From assembly GCA_030524205.1 (NCBI GenBank), contig JAUNGZ010000004.1, positions 42,756 through 106,755 on the forward strand: 64,000 bases of DNA. Reading direction: 5' to 3'. Source of the stretch: Eubacteriales bacterium (GTDB lineage: Bacteria > Bacillota > Clostridia > Oscillospirales > Butyricicoccaceae). Position numbers and translations under genes: made by a program. The notes under the pieces were generated by a model. That model worked only from the letters and a program-made list of their open reading frames with translations. It did not search any database and was not told the DNA's origin. This document shows, one piece after another, positions 56,227-64,000 of this stretch. Position 1 is the first letter of the stretch; each line of letters begins with the position of its first letter.

Positions 56227-57051
56227 TTACCTCCCCGCAAGCTCATCGAGCGCCTGCCGCGTCTGCTCGGGCGTGAGCGGCATATTGTGATTGCCGCAGC
56301 CGGCGGCCTCGACAAAGGAAACGCCCTTGCCCTTCGTCGTTTTCAGAATGATCATCGACGGGGCCTCCGTATCCGCCTTGGCCTGCCGTATCGCGTCGGA
56401 AACCGCCGATACGTCGTGTCCGTCGACCGTCTGCACGTGATAGCCAAACGCGCGCCATTTTTCCGCGGGGTCGCGAAGGCTCATCACCTCGTCGACCGTG
56501 CCGTCGATCTGCTTGCCGTTCCAGTCCAAGAAGCTGATCAGGCGGTCGAGCTTAAAATGCGCCGCCGCCATCGAGGCTTCCCAAATCTGCCCCTCCTGCG
56601 CCTCGCCGTCGCCTATCACGGCGAACACACAGGCGTCGTACCCTCTGATTTTCGCGGCTTTGGCCATGCCCACCGCGCAGGAATAGCCCTGTCCCAGCGA
56701 ACCGGCCGTCATGTCCACGCCTACCGTCCGGTTCATATCGCAGTGGCTCGGCAGCTTGGTGCCCGGCCGGTTGAGCGTGTGCAGCTCCTCCAGCGGGAAA
56801 TACCCCTTGAGCGCGAGCGCCGCGTACAGCGCGGGGCCGGCGTGCGCTTTCGACAGCACCAGCCGGTCGCGTTCCGGCCAGCCGGGCTCTTCCGGCCGCA
56901 CGCGCATCCCCTCTCCGAAGTACAGCACCGCAAGCAGCTCGGCCAGCGATAGGCAGCCGCCGACATGGCCGACGCCCAGACGCCCGATCTCGTCCATGGT
57001 ATAGTACCGGATCTTCCTCGCCATATCCTCCAGATAGTCTCTTTTGTCCAT
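56227..57051 (-). CDS. Transketolase N-terminal subunit
   Basis: 274 aa from ATG at 57051. Thiamine diphosphate-binding domain: GHVGGCLSLAELLAVLYFG (the usual GHPGG is GHVGG), VLSKAHAGPALYAALALKGY, TAGSLGQGYSCAVGMA, and the Mg2+/ThDP motif GDGEAQEGQIWEA followed by DWNGKQIDG. Residue changes around the substrate channel (CDMNRTVGVDM) may reflect a non-standard ketose. Directly upstream of its partner subunit. Confidence 0.93.
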   Translation of the reverse strand: MDKRDYLEDMARKIRYYTMDEIGRLGVGHVGGCLSLAELLAVLYFGEGMRVRPEEPGWPERDRLVLSKAHAGPALYAALALKGYFPLEELHTLNRPGTKLPSHCDMNRTVGVDMTAGSLGQGYSCAVGMAKAAKIRGYDACVFAVIGDGEAQEGQIWEASMAAAHFKLDRLISFLDWNGKQIDGTVDEVMSLRDPAEKWRAFGYHVQTVDGHDVSAVSDAIRQAKADTEAPSMIILKTTKGKGVSFVEAAGCGNHNMPLTPEQTRQALDELAGR

Positions 57052-57054
57052 ACG

Positions 57055-58110
57055 TTATGCCTCCCCTTCGCCGGACGGGTCCGCGCCGATGCGTATCACG
57101 CACTTTGTCACTTCGTTCTTGCAGTTCATCGCCCGCCGCAGGCCGTCCTCCACCTTGTCAAAGGGGTAAATATCCGAAACCAGCTTTTTCAGCGGCAGGC
57201 CGTTCTCCAGCATCTCGATCGCGAGCGGATAGGTGTTGCGGTAGCGGAACGCGGTTTTGATCGTGATTTCATTGTTGATCAGATGGTTGACATAGAGGGA
57301 CGCCTGCCGCTCCACCGGATAGCCGATCAGCGTCACCGTCCCGCCGCGCTTTGCCATCAGACCGGCCTGCTGGATGGTCTGCGGCCTTCCGGCGGCTTCA
57401 AAAACGGCGTCCACGCCGCCAACCGCTTGCTGCAAATATTCCGCGGCGTCCGTTTCGGCGGAATTGATCGTGCGGTAGCAGCCCAGCGTTTGGGCGAGCG
57501 CCAGCCGGTTTTCCATCACGTCGATCACAAACACTTTTTTCACGCCCCTTGCCAGCAGCGCCAGCACGACCGTCAGGCCGATGCAGCCCGCGCCGATGAC
57601 CGCGGCGGTCTGCCCGGCCTGAACGCCGGATTGGCCGACCGCGTGCAGCCCCACCGACAAAGGCTCGATCAGCGCGCCCTCCAGCGTAGAAACGGAGGCG
57701 GGCAGCCGATAGCAGAAGCCCGCCGGATGTACGACATATTCCGCGAAGCACCCTTCCATCGTCGGCGGGGAGGCGTAAAACTTCACCTGCGGGCAAAGGT
57801 TGTACCTGCCGGATTTGCAGAACGCGCATTCCATGCAGGGCTTCTGCGGCTCTATGGCCACCTGGTCGCCCGGCGAAAAGCCGCCGGCGCCTACCCCCGC
57901 TTTGACAACGACGCCGGCAGCCTCATGGCCGAGAACGCATGGAGCGGTTACCGCTTTGCCGCCGCAGGAGGCGGTCTGGTACAGGTGCACGTCCGAACCG
58001 CACACGCCCACATAATCAATTTTGATCAGCAGCTCGCCGCGGCCGGGCGCGGGAATCTCCGTTTCCCGAAACCTGATCGTTTGCTTTTCCGTCATTTCGG
58101 CGACTTTCAT
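57055..58110 (-). CDS. Zinc-dependent MDR dehydrogenase (sorbitol/threonine DH-like)
   Basis: 351 aa from ATG at 58110 (GGGGTGA upstream). Catalytic zinc site in VGVCGSDVHLY and CVLGHEAAGVV, structural zinc cysteines in PCMECAFCKSGRYNLCPQ, Rossmann motif VIGAGCIGLTVVLALL. First gene of the operon. Relatives oxidise polyols or reduce ketoses with NAD(H). In a sulfosugar pathway its role is unclear; a side-chain alcohol of the substrate or a storage form might be oxidised. The operon's DeoR-type promoter lies just upstream. Confidence 0.9.
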   Translation of the reverse strand: MKVAEMTEKQTIRFRETEIPAPGRGELLIKIDYVGVCGSDVHLYQTASCGGKAVTAPCVLGHEAAGVVVKAGVGAGGFSPGDQVAIEPQKPCMECAFCKSGRYNLCPQVKFYASPPTMEGCFAEYVVHPAGFCYRLPASVSTLEGALIEPLSVGLHAVGQSGVQAGQTAAVIGAGCIGLTVVLALLARGVKKVFVIDVMENRLALAQTLGCYRTINSAETDAAEYLQQAVGGVDAVFEAAGRPQTIQQAGLMAKRGGTVTLIGYPVERQASLYVNHLINNEITIKTAFRYRNTYPLAIEMLENGLPLKKLVSDIYPFDKVEDGLRRAMNCKNEVTKCVIRIGADPSGEGEA

Positions 58111-58171
58111 ACCGTTCACCCCGCAAGCATGTTATTTATCTTTCGATTTATATTATGTTTTTTTCGATATA

Positions 58172-58201
58172 ATTATATTATACGAAAGTATAGAAAGTCA
58201 A
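58172..58201 (-). promoter_or_regulatory. Operon promoter with TTTCG operator elements
   Basis: On the minus strand TTGACT (58201-58196), 18 bp, TATAAT (58177-58172). The spacer holds CTTTCG; TTTTCGATATAA at about 58162-58173 completes an inverted TTTCG...CGAAA pair, and another TTTCG is at 58141. Confidence 0.7.
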
Positions 58202-58263
58202 GACGCAAGCGCTGCTGCATTTGGAGATTATTCGGCCTTCGTTTTATGGATTATGCCAAAACG

Positions 58264-58298
58264 AAAAAAAGAAAAGGCGCCGCTGTAAGCGGCGCCTT
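58264..58298 (-). terminator. Terminator of the deoR-like gene
   Basis: AAGGCGCCGC-TGTAA-GCGGCGCCTT (58274-58298), followed on the minus strand by TTCTTTTTTT. Confidence 0.9.
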
Positions 58299-58323
58299 CA
58301 CGCGGATATTCCGAACAGGCCGG

Positions 58324-59085
58324 TTAGTTTTCGTCGGCAAAAATAATCTTGATGCCCATTTTCCTAAGCTCATCGAACAATGCGGCATGCTGCGGCGAGC
58401 GGGTGGTGATGATGGTATGCAGCTGCTTGAATTCGGCAAACAGGTTTACGCCCGCGTGACCGAATTTGCTGTCGTCAAACACCGCGATGACCTCCTTGCC
58501 GGCGGAAATCATCGCCTTTTTTACCATGGCCTCCAGCACCATGCCGGTCGTCAGGCCCACGGAATCGCGCACGCCGGTGCAGCCGATAAACACTTTATCG
58601 CATTCGAGCGCGGAAATTTCCCCCTCGGTCACCGGGCCTACCGTGCATTTGGATTTTGAAAGCAGCATTCCGCCCAAAAACGTCACCATATGGTTGGATT
58701 TATCCAAGCAATTAGCGACTGACAGGGAATTGGTGATAACGTTGATCGGATCTCCGTCCGCGATTTGCTCCGCGATCATCATCGTCGTCGTGCCCGAGTC
58801 CAGCATAATGGAGTCCCCCGTGCTGATCAGCTCGGCCGCCCGCTTTGCGATTTGCTGCTTTTTGATGAAATTAGCGTCCTGGCGCTGGCTGAACGGGATG
58901 GGAACGGCGGTGGCAAGGCTCACCTTTCCGTGGTAACGGATGATCAGCCCCTGCTCGACCAGCTCGGCGATGTCCTTGCGCATCGTTACCTGCGAAACGC
59001 CGTATATGGCAGCCAGATCCGACACCTTTGTATATTCCTCACGGCTCAGCCGCTGCAGAATATCCTTTCTTCTCTGCTCTACCAT
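58324..59085 (-). CDS. DeoR-family transcriptional regulator
   Basis: 253 aa from ATG at 59085 (GAGGAA about 9 bases upstream). N-terminal HTH: RRKDILQRLSREEYTKVSDL, AAIYGVSQVTMRKDIAELVE, and YHGKVSLA. The C-terminal sugar-phosphate sensor domain has DSGTTTMMIAEQI, TNSLSVANCL and KSKCTVGPVTE. It lies between the catabolic operon and the divergent EamA gene; TTTCG elements in both promoter regions fit the usual DeoR operator, so it probably represses both until an intermediate accumulates. CsqR, which controls E. coli sulfoquinovose genes, is also of DeoR type. Confidence 0.92.
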   Translation of the reverse strand: MVEQRRKDILQRLSREEYTKVSDLAAIYGVSQVTMRKDIAELVEQGLIIRYHGKVSLATAVPIPFSQRQDANFIKKQQIAKRAAELISTGDSIMLDSGTTTMMIAEQIADGDPINVITNSLSVANCLDKSNHMVTFLGGMLLSKSKCTVGPVTEGEISALECDKVFIGCTGVRDSVGLTTGMVLEAMVKKAMISAGKEVIAVFDDSKFGHAGVNLFAEFKQLHTIITTRSPQHAALFDELRKMGIKIIFADEN

Positions 59086-59137
59086 ATGTAACACTTCCTC
59101 AATAAATATTCACTGCGCGGAGCCATGTACGCGAGCC

Positions 59138-59238
59138 CTTCGTATATATTACGAATCTTTCGCATCAATGCATTTTAGGTTATTTAAATTATATATCATC
59201 CTTGCGTTTTGTCAATAATAATTTCGTAACTTTCATTT
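59138..59238. promoter_or_regulatory. DeoR-like operator cluster upstream of the EamA gene
   Basis: TTCGTATATATTACGAA (59138-59155) with CTTTCG just after it at about 59156-59161, and TTTCGTAACTTTC near 59222-59234, resemble the elements at 58141-58190. Confidence 0.5.
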
Positions 59239-59244
59239 TATGCC

Positions 59245-59273
59245 TTGACTGTATTACGTTTTGGATGTATATT
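59245..59273 (+). promoter_or_regulatory. Promoter for the EamA transporter gene
   Basis: TTGACT (59245-59250), 17 bp, TATATT (59268-59273) with a TG just upstream. Confidence 0.75.
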
Positions 59274-59317
59274 ATTTCTAATATTTCGCTTCTATTGTGC
59301 AATATAAGGAGGGCGCC

Positions 59318-60247
59318 ATGAAAAGCAAGTCCGACTACTTCGCTTTGGTTTTTCTTTCCTTCGTTTGGGCCGGCCACCTGACCTTGGTCCGGGTAATCGG
59401 CGCGTTCCTTCCCGTCAACACAACCGGGGCGTGCGTCCGCGCGGCTACCTGCATCATATTGACGGCAGCGTTAGCCGCCGCGCACCGCCTGCCCGCGCTG
59501 CGCATCGCCAGCGCCAAAATAGGCCTGCTGCTGGTGTGCGTCGGCGGGCTCGGGTTTTTGTTGGATTTTTTTTCATTTCTCGGCCTTACCTATGCCGATT
59601 CCAACACCGGAACCGCGCTGCTCAAAACAGACGTGCTGTTCTCGGCGCTTCTGACGGCCCTCGTATTCAAAAAAGGCGCGCGGTTCCGCCCGCGCGATTG
59701 GGGCGTTACGCTTGCCATGCTTTTCGGCGTTTTGCTCATACTCGACATCGACTTGGCCCATCTGCACTGGAAAGCGACCGATTTCTATTTTATTCTAAGC
59801 GCCCTCTTTGTCACGCTCAACGCGTTTTTGATCCAGCATTTGCAGCACAGGCACGGCCTTTCAAATGATACGATCGCGTTCTATAACAATTTATTTACGA
59901 TGCTCATTTTTGCCGTCTTCGCGCTTATGTTTGAAAACGGCGCGTTTTCCCTCTCCCGGCTTACGCTGCGGCAGTATCTGCCGCTTTTGGCCGCCGGCGC
60001 GACGCAGTCGTTGATATACCTGTATTATTACCGGAGCCTGTCTGTTTTCCCGGTGTGGTTTGTAAAATCAATCCTGCTCTTGATGCCGGTCTTTTCCATG
60101 GTCATCAACTTCCTCGCATTTCAAACGATTCCCACCCCGCAGCATCTGCTCGGCACCGCAATCGTGGTCGGCTGTGCGGCGCATATGCTGTACGCGCACC
60201 GGCATGACGGGCGCGAGGACGGAACCGGCGTTTGCTCCCGCGGGTAG
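59318..60247 (+). CDS. EamA/DMT-family transporter
   Basis: 309 aa from ATG at 59318 (AAGGAGGGCGCC upstream). About ten hydrophobic segments in two EamA repeats (FALVFLSFVWAGHLTLVRVI; FILSALFVTLNAFLIQHL). The family moves small metabolites across the membrane, often as exporters. Divergent from the DeoR gene with matching TTTCG elements, it may export the end product of the operon, such as a C3 sulfonate, or take up a related compound. Confidence 0.88.
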   Translation: MKSKSDYFALVFLSFVWAGHLTLVRVIGAFLPVNTTGACVRAATCIILTAALAAAHRLPALRIASAKIGLLLVCVGGLGFLLDFFSFLGLTYADSNTGTALLKTDVLFSALLTALVFKKGARFRPRDWGVTLAMLFGVLLILDIDLAHLHWKATDFYFILSALFVTLNAFLIQHLQHRHGLSNDTIAFYNNLFTMLIFAVFALMFENGAFSLSRLTLRQYLPLLAAGATQSLIYLYYYRSLSVFPVWFVKSILLLMPVFSMVINFLAFQTIPTPQHLLGTAIVVGCAAHMLYAHRHDGREDGTGVCSRG

Positions 60248-60604
60248 CGGCCGGCGGCAAAGCCTTTCGGGGGAATAATTGCTAATTTATGGCAATCTTC
60301 GTTTCTATTTTGATTATACCAGATGATTCCAACCGTTGCAAGGATGTCATGAGGCGCGCGGCAGCGCCCCGGACACAGAAGCTGGCGCGCATGCCGCCGC
60401 CGCATATCCGCTGTTTCTCCAAGCGCCCGGCCCGTGTGCCGCAAATGGGGAAAACGCCCTTCAAACCTCCGGTTTGAAGGGCGTTTTTAATGCTTTTGGT
60501 CAGAATCGGAACCGGCGCGGGCGCATTGCCGCCAAGGGGCTTGCCGGCGGCTTTTCGGGTTATCCGGGCGAAAGGCGCGCTTCTGCTTTTTATCAACCGC
60601 CTGT
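60248..60604. other. Intergenic region between convergent genes
   Basis: 357 bp with no gene seen. Its main feature is the terminator at 60451-60487; the rest is GC-rich with no ribosome site. Confidence 0.5.
60451..60492. terminator. Perfect bidirectional terminator
   Basis: AAAACGCCCTTCAAACC-TCC-GGTTTGAAGGGCGTTTT (60451-60487), a 17-bp stem with T-rich ends on both strands. Confidence 0.93.
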
Positions 60605-62203
60605 TCAGCTCGGCGCATCACGGAAAGCGGCGCTCTCCTTAAACTCTTTCGGCTGCAAGCCGGTCACCTTTTTAAACAATCTGGAGAAATAGATGGGGTT
60701 TTTAATTCCCACCTGCTCGGCCACCTCATAGAAATGCAAATCGGTTTTCCGCAGCAGCTCCTGCGCGCGTTCGATCCGTTTATGCTGGATATAGCTTGTC
60801 AGGTTTTTCCCGGTCTGCTGCTTAAACAGGCGGCTTAAATAACTGGGGCTGAAATGCACAAGCGCCGCAAGGGATTCCAATCCCAGCTCCTCCGCCAAAT
60901 GCCCTTGAATGTAGCCGCAAACCGTTGTAACGGCGGCGGCGGAGTGCTGGCCGGAATCCGCCAGACAGATGGCGGCGCGTTCGATCATGTTCGATAGAAG
61001 CGCCTCCAGCTCTCCCAAGGTTTGGCAGGCGTAGGCCGCATGCTCCGTCGGGCTGACCGGATTGGCAAATAAGGATGGCTGGTAAGACCAGATCAACTGC
61101 ATGCAGGAGGTGCAAAACAGCTGCACCAAATGCTGCGCCTGTAAAAACGGGAGCTGTTCCGAGCGAATAAATTCCGTTAATTGCTTCGCAAGCCTTTTGC
61201 AGGCGTCAAAATCGGAAGAAAGAAGGGCGTGCTCAAATTTTTGGAGCTGCTGGGTGCAGCTTTCGAACTGAACGTTGGAAATATTGGGAAGCGCGTCGAC
61301 CGCGAACACCGTGTTGTTCGGCATGTAAGAGGCAAAGCTGGTGGCCTGCTGCGCCTCCGCTTTTGCTTCGGTAAGAGATAAAAGGTCGGCGTGCAGCCGG
61401 CTGACGCCCGCAAAAACCTGCAAATTGCTGAAATTTTCAATAATATGGAGCCATTCGCGGCACAGCAGCAGAACATGGGCCGGAGAGGGCGGCTCTTGCC
61501 GCGCCCCGTGCACAATCAGGAAAAATTTGCGGTCGCTGATCTCCAAAAGCCGCGTGGAAAAAGGAGAAAACGTCGAAAGCAGGGTGCTGCGGATCGTCGT
61601 AAGGTTTTCGGCCACGGCTTCGAGGCTCCAGTCCTCGGCCTGCACATCCGCTTCGATCAGGAGGTAGTTCTCAATTTGCAGGCCCAGCGCGGATATCTGC
61701 GCCAGCACAAAAAGATTTGAAAGATGCTCCGCGTTCAGCATGCGCTGCAAAAAGCTGTTTTGCTGCAAGAGCAAATTCTGCGCCTGCTGCTCCGAAAGCG
61801 CGTTGGCCGTTCGATAGGAGCTGGAGATGCCGTCCAGCCGCTGCGCGGCTTTTCGCACCGCCTCGGTAATTTGCGGCGCGGTCGTCGGCTTTAAAACAAA
61901 TTCCGTTACGCCATAGCTGACCGCCCGGCGCGCATACTCAAAGTCCGGATACCCCGTCAGCAATATCAACTGGATATGGGAGAACCTCTTCTGCAAAGCC
62001 GAACACAGCGCAAGGCCGTCCATGCCCGGCATGCGGATATCGGTTATCACGATGTCGGGCGACAGCTCCTCCGCAAGCCGCAGCGCCGTTTTGCCGTCGG
62101 CGGCTTCCCCTATCGGCGCGCAATCCAAGGCGGCCCAATCGACAAAGCTTTTCAGCCCGTTGCGGATATAAGATTCGTCGTCAACGATTAAAACGCGATA
62201 CAC
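60605..62203 (-). CDS. YesN-type response regulator (REC + AraC)
   Basis: 532 aa. Receiver domain residues 1-120 with D10-D11 (LIVDDE), the acceptor Asp in DIVITDIRMPGMDG (about 56) and K in EFVLKPT. A ~300-residue middle region follows, then a C-terminal AraC double HTH (GLESLAALVHFSPSYLSRLF, RAQELLRKTDLHFYEVAEQV, NPIYFSRLFKKVTG). Activates genes, often carbohydrate ABC importers, after phosphorylation by the kinase encoded 3 bp upstream. No target is next to it in the window. Confidence 0.95.
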   Translation of the reverse strand: MYRVLIVDDESYIRNGLKSFVDWAALDCAPIGEAADGKTALRLAEELSPDIVITDIRMPGMDGLALCSALQKRFSHIQLILLTGYPDFEYARRAVSYGVTEFVLKPTTAPQITEAVRKAAQRLDGISSSYRTANALSEQQAQNLLLQQNSFLQRMLNAEHLSNLFVLAQISALGLQIENYLLIEADVQAEDWSLEAVAENLTTIRSTLLSTFSPFSTRLLEISDRKFFLIVHGARQEPPSPAHVLLLCREWLHIIENFSNLQVFAGVSRLHADLLSLTEAKAEAQQATSFASYMPNNTVFAVDALPNISNVQFESCTQQLQKFEHALLSSDFDACKRLAKQLTEFIRSEQLPFLQAQHLVQLFCTSCMQLIWSYQPSLFANPVSPTEHAAYACQTLGELEALLSNMIERAAICLADSGQHSAAAVTTVCGYIQGHLAEELGLESLAALVHFSPSYLSRLFKQQTGKNLTSYIQHKRIERAQELLRKTDLHFYEVAEQVGIKNPIYFSRLFKKVTGLQPKEFKESAAFRDAPS

Positions 62204-62206
62204 AGC

Positions 62207-63952
62207 TCATCTATCCTCGCTTTCTTCGATTGGGATTTGAATCAAGACCTCGGTTCCCTCTCCGGGGCCGCTGCGAATGGTAAAAGCACAAGCGTCCCCG
62301 TAAAGCAGGCGGAGCCGCCGGCGAATGTTGTCGAGCGCGACATGGTTGTGCGCGTTCCGCCCGTCCTCCGGCGCGCCGCCGTCGGGCCGGAAGCCGGCCC
62401 CGTCATCCTGTACGCGGCAGAAGAGCGAGTCGATCTCTTCCCACACGTCAATGCATACCTCGCAGCAGCCGCACTTTGGCTCCAGACCATGCACAATGCT
62501 GTTTTCCACCAGCGGCTGGATCATCAGCTTGGGAACCAAGCAGCTCCTCAGCCGTTCGCTTTCGACCTCGATTCGGAAGGACAGGCGGTCCTCATAGCGC
62601 AGGCTTTGCAGCTGCAAGTATCCGGTCACATAATACAGCTCCTCGCGGAGCGTAATCTTTTCCTTGCCGCGCAGCGCGATGCCGCTTCGTATCAGGTTGG
62701 CCAGCGTGGAAACGATTTGGTTGATCTCGTCGGCGTGCAGCTCCGTGGCCTTCCAATTGACCAGCTGCAAAACATTGAAGATGAAATGCGGGTCAATCTG
62801 GGATTGCAGCAGCCGCAATTCGGATTCGCACAGCAGCTGATGCTTTTCCCGCACCTCGTCCATCAGGTTCTCGATCTGGCCGGCCATGGCGTTGAAACGG
62901 TCGGACAGCAGGTTCAGCTCGCGCACCTGACACTGCGGCAGCCGGGTTGACAGGTTTCCGCTTCCAAAAATCGAAATGCTATTCATAAAGCCCTTCATGG
63001 GCAGGTGGATCAATTTATAAACATGGACAACCGCCAGTACCGTGCACGTCAGCATAAGCAGGCAGAATACGCCGAAAAGCCCAAGGGCCCGCAGCAGCTC
63101 GCCATACAGCTCGGCGCTTGGGATCAAAACTGCGGCTTGCAGGGAAAAAGCCTGAAGCGGCCTTGTAATGCAGTAATAGGAGTCGTTTTCTATGCCGATC
63201 TGATCGGGCGACGCCGGAAACGCGGTATCGCGCAGCGCGTCGTCCGAAACCTGATCGGACGCGCCAAAAAAGATGGTGCGGTCCGCGTTATAAATGTAGG
63301 TCAGCGCGCCGGGATAAATCTTTTTCAGCGCCTGCAGCTGATCCGCAAATAATCTGGTCGGATCAATTTCCAATACGATTTTGCCGATATGCTCCATTGT
63401 GCGGATGTCGTCGTAATTCTGCACCCAATAAATATAATCGGTGTGATTGTTGCCCGCAACCAGCTTATTGGTGTCCTGTTCCGCCTGATATTGCAGATAA
63501 ACGCTGCGCGCCCGTTCGATGCTGGCCGTGTAGAAGCTTTCCCTCAGCGCGGTGACGTACGTGTCCGGCTGGGAATCGCTGAAAACGATGGCGGATACTA
63601 AAAATTCGCTGTTCCACGCGCTGTTGTACAGCAGCGCGCGGGTCAGCATATCTTCCACCGGACGGATGGAAATATAGGTTTCGCTGCTGGGCGGCGCGAC
63701 AAGTATATCGGAAATCTCCGGCGTGGCCAGCAGCATCAAAGAAATGTTTCTCGCGGAATCCAAGTACCCGTTCAATTCACGGGTGATCTGCTCCACATAA
63801 AAATCCGTGTTTGCTTTTACGTTTTGCTCAAGCTGTGTGGAAACGACAAGGAAAAAAAACAAGCCCGCAAGCAGCATGGGGAGCAGCAGGCATAGTATAA
63901 GCGCCGATACCAGCAGCTGGCGCAGGGAAAATATGTGTCGAAACCGCCGCAT
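62207..63952 (-). CDS. YesM-type sensor histidine kinase
   Basis: 581 aa from ATG at 63952 (AAAGGGGAG upstream). Transmembrane segments near 12-35 and 290-312 frame an extracellular sensor (Cache-like) domain. A HAMP region follows, then the His_kinase motif LQSQIDPHFIFNVLQ (His near 395), and an ATP-binding domain (MIQPLVENSIVHGL, QDDGAGF, ALDNIRRRLRLLYG). Partner of the YesN-like regulator downstream. Confidence 0.95.
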   Translation of the reverse strand: MRRFRHIFSLRQLLVSALILCLLLPMLLAGLFFFLVVSTQLEQNVKANTDFYVEQITRELNGYLDSARNISLMLLATPEISDILVAPPSSETYISIRPVEDMLTRALLYNSAWNSEFLVSAIVFSDSQPDTYVTALRESFYTASIERARSVYLQYQAEQDTNKLVAGNNHTDYIYWVQNYDDIRTMEHIGKIVLEIDPTRLFADQLQALKKIYPGALTYIYNADRTIFFGASDQVSDDALRDTAFPASPDQIGIENDSYYCITRPLQAFSLQAAVLIPSAELYGELLRALGLFGVFCLLMLTCTVLAVVHVYKLIHLPMKGFMNSISIFGSGNLSTRLPQCQVRELNLLSDRFNAMAGQIENLMDEVREKHQLLCESELRLLQSQIDPHFIFNVLQLVNWKATELHADEINQIVSTLANLIRSGIALRGKEKITLREELYYVTGYLQLQSLRYEDRLSFRIEVESERLRSCLVPKLMIQPLVENSIVHGLEPKCGCCEVCIDVWEEIDSLFCRVQDDGAGFRPDGGAPEDGRNAHNHVALDNIRRRLRLLYGDACAFTIRSGPGEGTEVLIQIPIEESEDR

Positions 63953-63979
63953 AGCAAGTCGCTCCCCTTTCTGAGAACT

Positions 63980-63988
63980 ATTATAGCA
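63980..63988 (-). promoter_or_regulatory. Extended -10 promoter of the YesMN pair
   Basis: On the minus strand TGC then TATAAT (63985-63980), about 28 bp before the kinase start; the -35 region lies at the window edge. Confidence 0.55.
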
Positions 63989-64000
63989 AATCCGATTGCG

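Noticed and set aside
56965-58659. A 564-codon plus-strand open frame over the transketolase and MDR dehydrogenase genes
   Set aside because: No motif, crosses two terminator/promoter regions of the real minus-strand genes; antisense artefact of high GC.

Overview
The window looks like a Gram-positive Clostridia chromosome, probably an Oscillospiraceae- or Lachnospiraceae-like gut anaerobe. Three things point there: AGGAGG-type ribosome sites in front of nearly every gene with many TTG starts, a Tn1549/CTn-type conjugative backbone, and abundant GHKL/LytTR, YesMN and tandem serine-recombinase genes. Base composition is GC-rich. A few AT-richer islands (the MATE/PadR pair at 8.3-10.5 kb and the nuclease-like gene at 13.1-14.8 kb) look like later arrivals.

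Layout. (1) 1-4.2 kb: LytTR regulators and two GHKL sensor kinases. The first kinase lacks an ATPase domain; the second has one but a diverged histidine box. (2) 4.76-29.97 kb: an apparently complete integrative conjugative element (ICE), about 25.2 kb. It carries a large serine recombinase, sigma factor, MATE efflux cargo under a PadR regulator, relaxase, MobC, VirB4, VirB6, VirD4, NlpC/P60 hydrolase, SpoVG-like protein, ArdA and ParB. It sits inside another serine-recombinase gene, whose two halves lie at 4321-4764 and 29965-30783. (3) 30-35 kb: the rest of the older element (a second recombinase and small DNA-binding proteins). It ends next to the 3' half of a tRNA-Leu(UAG) gene at 35133-35187, which I read as an integration scar. 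(4) 35.4-47.7 kb: chromosomal signalling genes: a LytS-like kinase, a lipoprotein joining a solute-binding domain to a 5'-nucleotidase C-terminal domain, a hybrid kinase, two tandem-wHTH GntR-like regulators, an SDR dehydrogenase behind a MerR-type promoter, and an EAL protein. (5) 47.97-58.1 kb: an eleven-gene minus-strand catabolic operon with its DeoR regulator and a divergent EamA transporter. (6) 60.6-64 kb: a YesM/YesN-type two-component system.

How parts work together. The ICE genes are almost all on the minus strand. A 22-23 bp GC-rich palindrome (core CGGGCCAA-S-TTGGCCCG) occurs in 17 copies at gene junctions throughout the ICE, and I saw no copy outside it. Five ICE genes (relaxase, MobC, a 195-aa protein, the NlpC/P60 protein and VirD4) have a good ribosome site and an intact frame, but CTG, CTG, ATA, ACG or GTA where ATG is expected.

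The 48-58 kb operon combines a sulfonate-family ABC importer (one lipoprotein, two permeases, two ATPases) with a FucI-like isomerase, split transketolase, RpiB-like isomerase, iron-type and zinc-type alcohol dehydrogenases, and no sugar kinase. That set resembles the sulfo-transketolase route for sulfoquinovose; this is inference, not proof. The two ATPases are degenerate in complementary motifs, which predicts a heterodimer with one competent and one dead ATP site.
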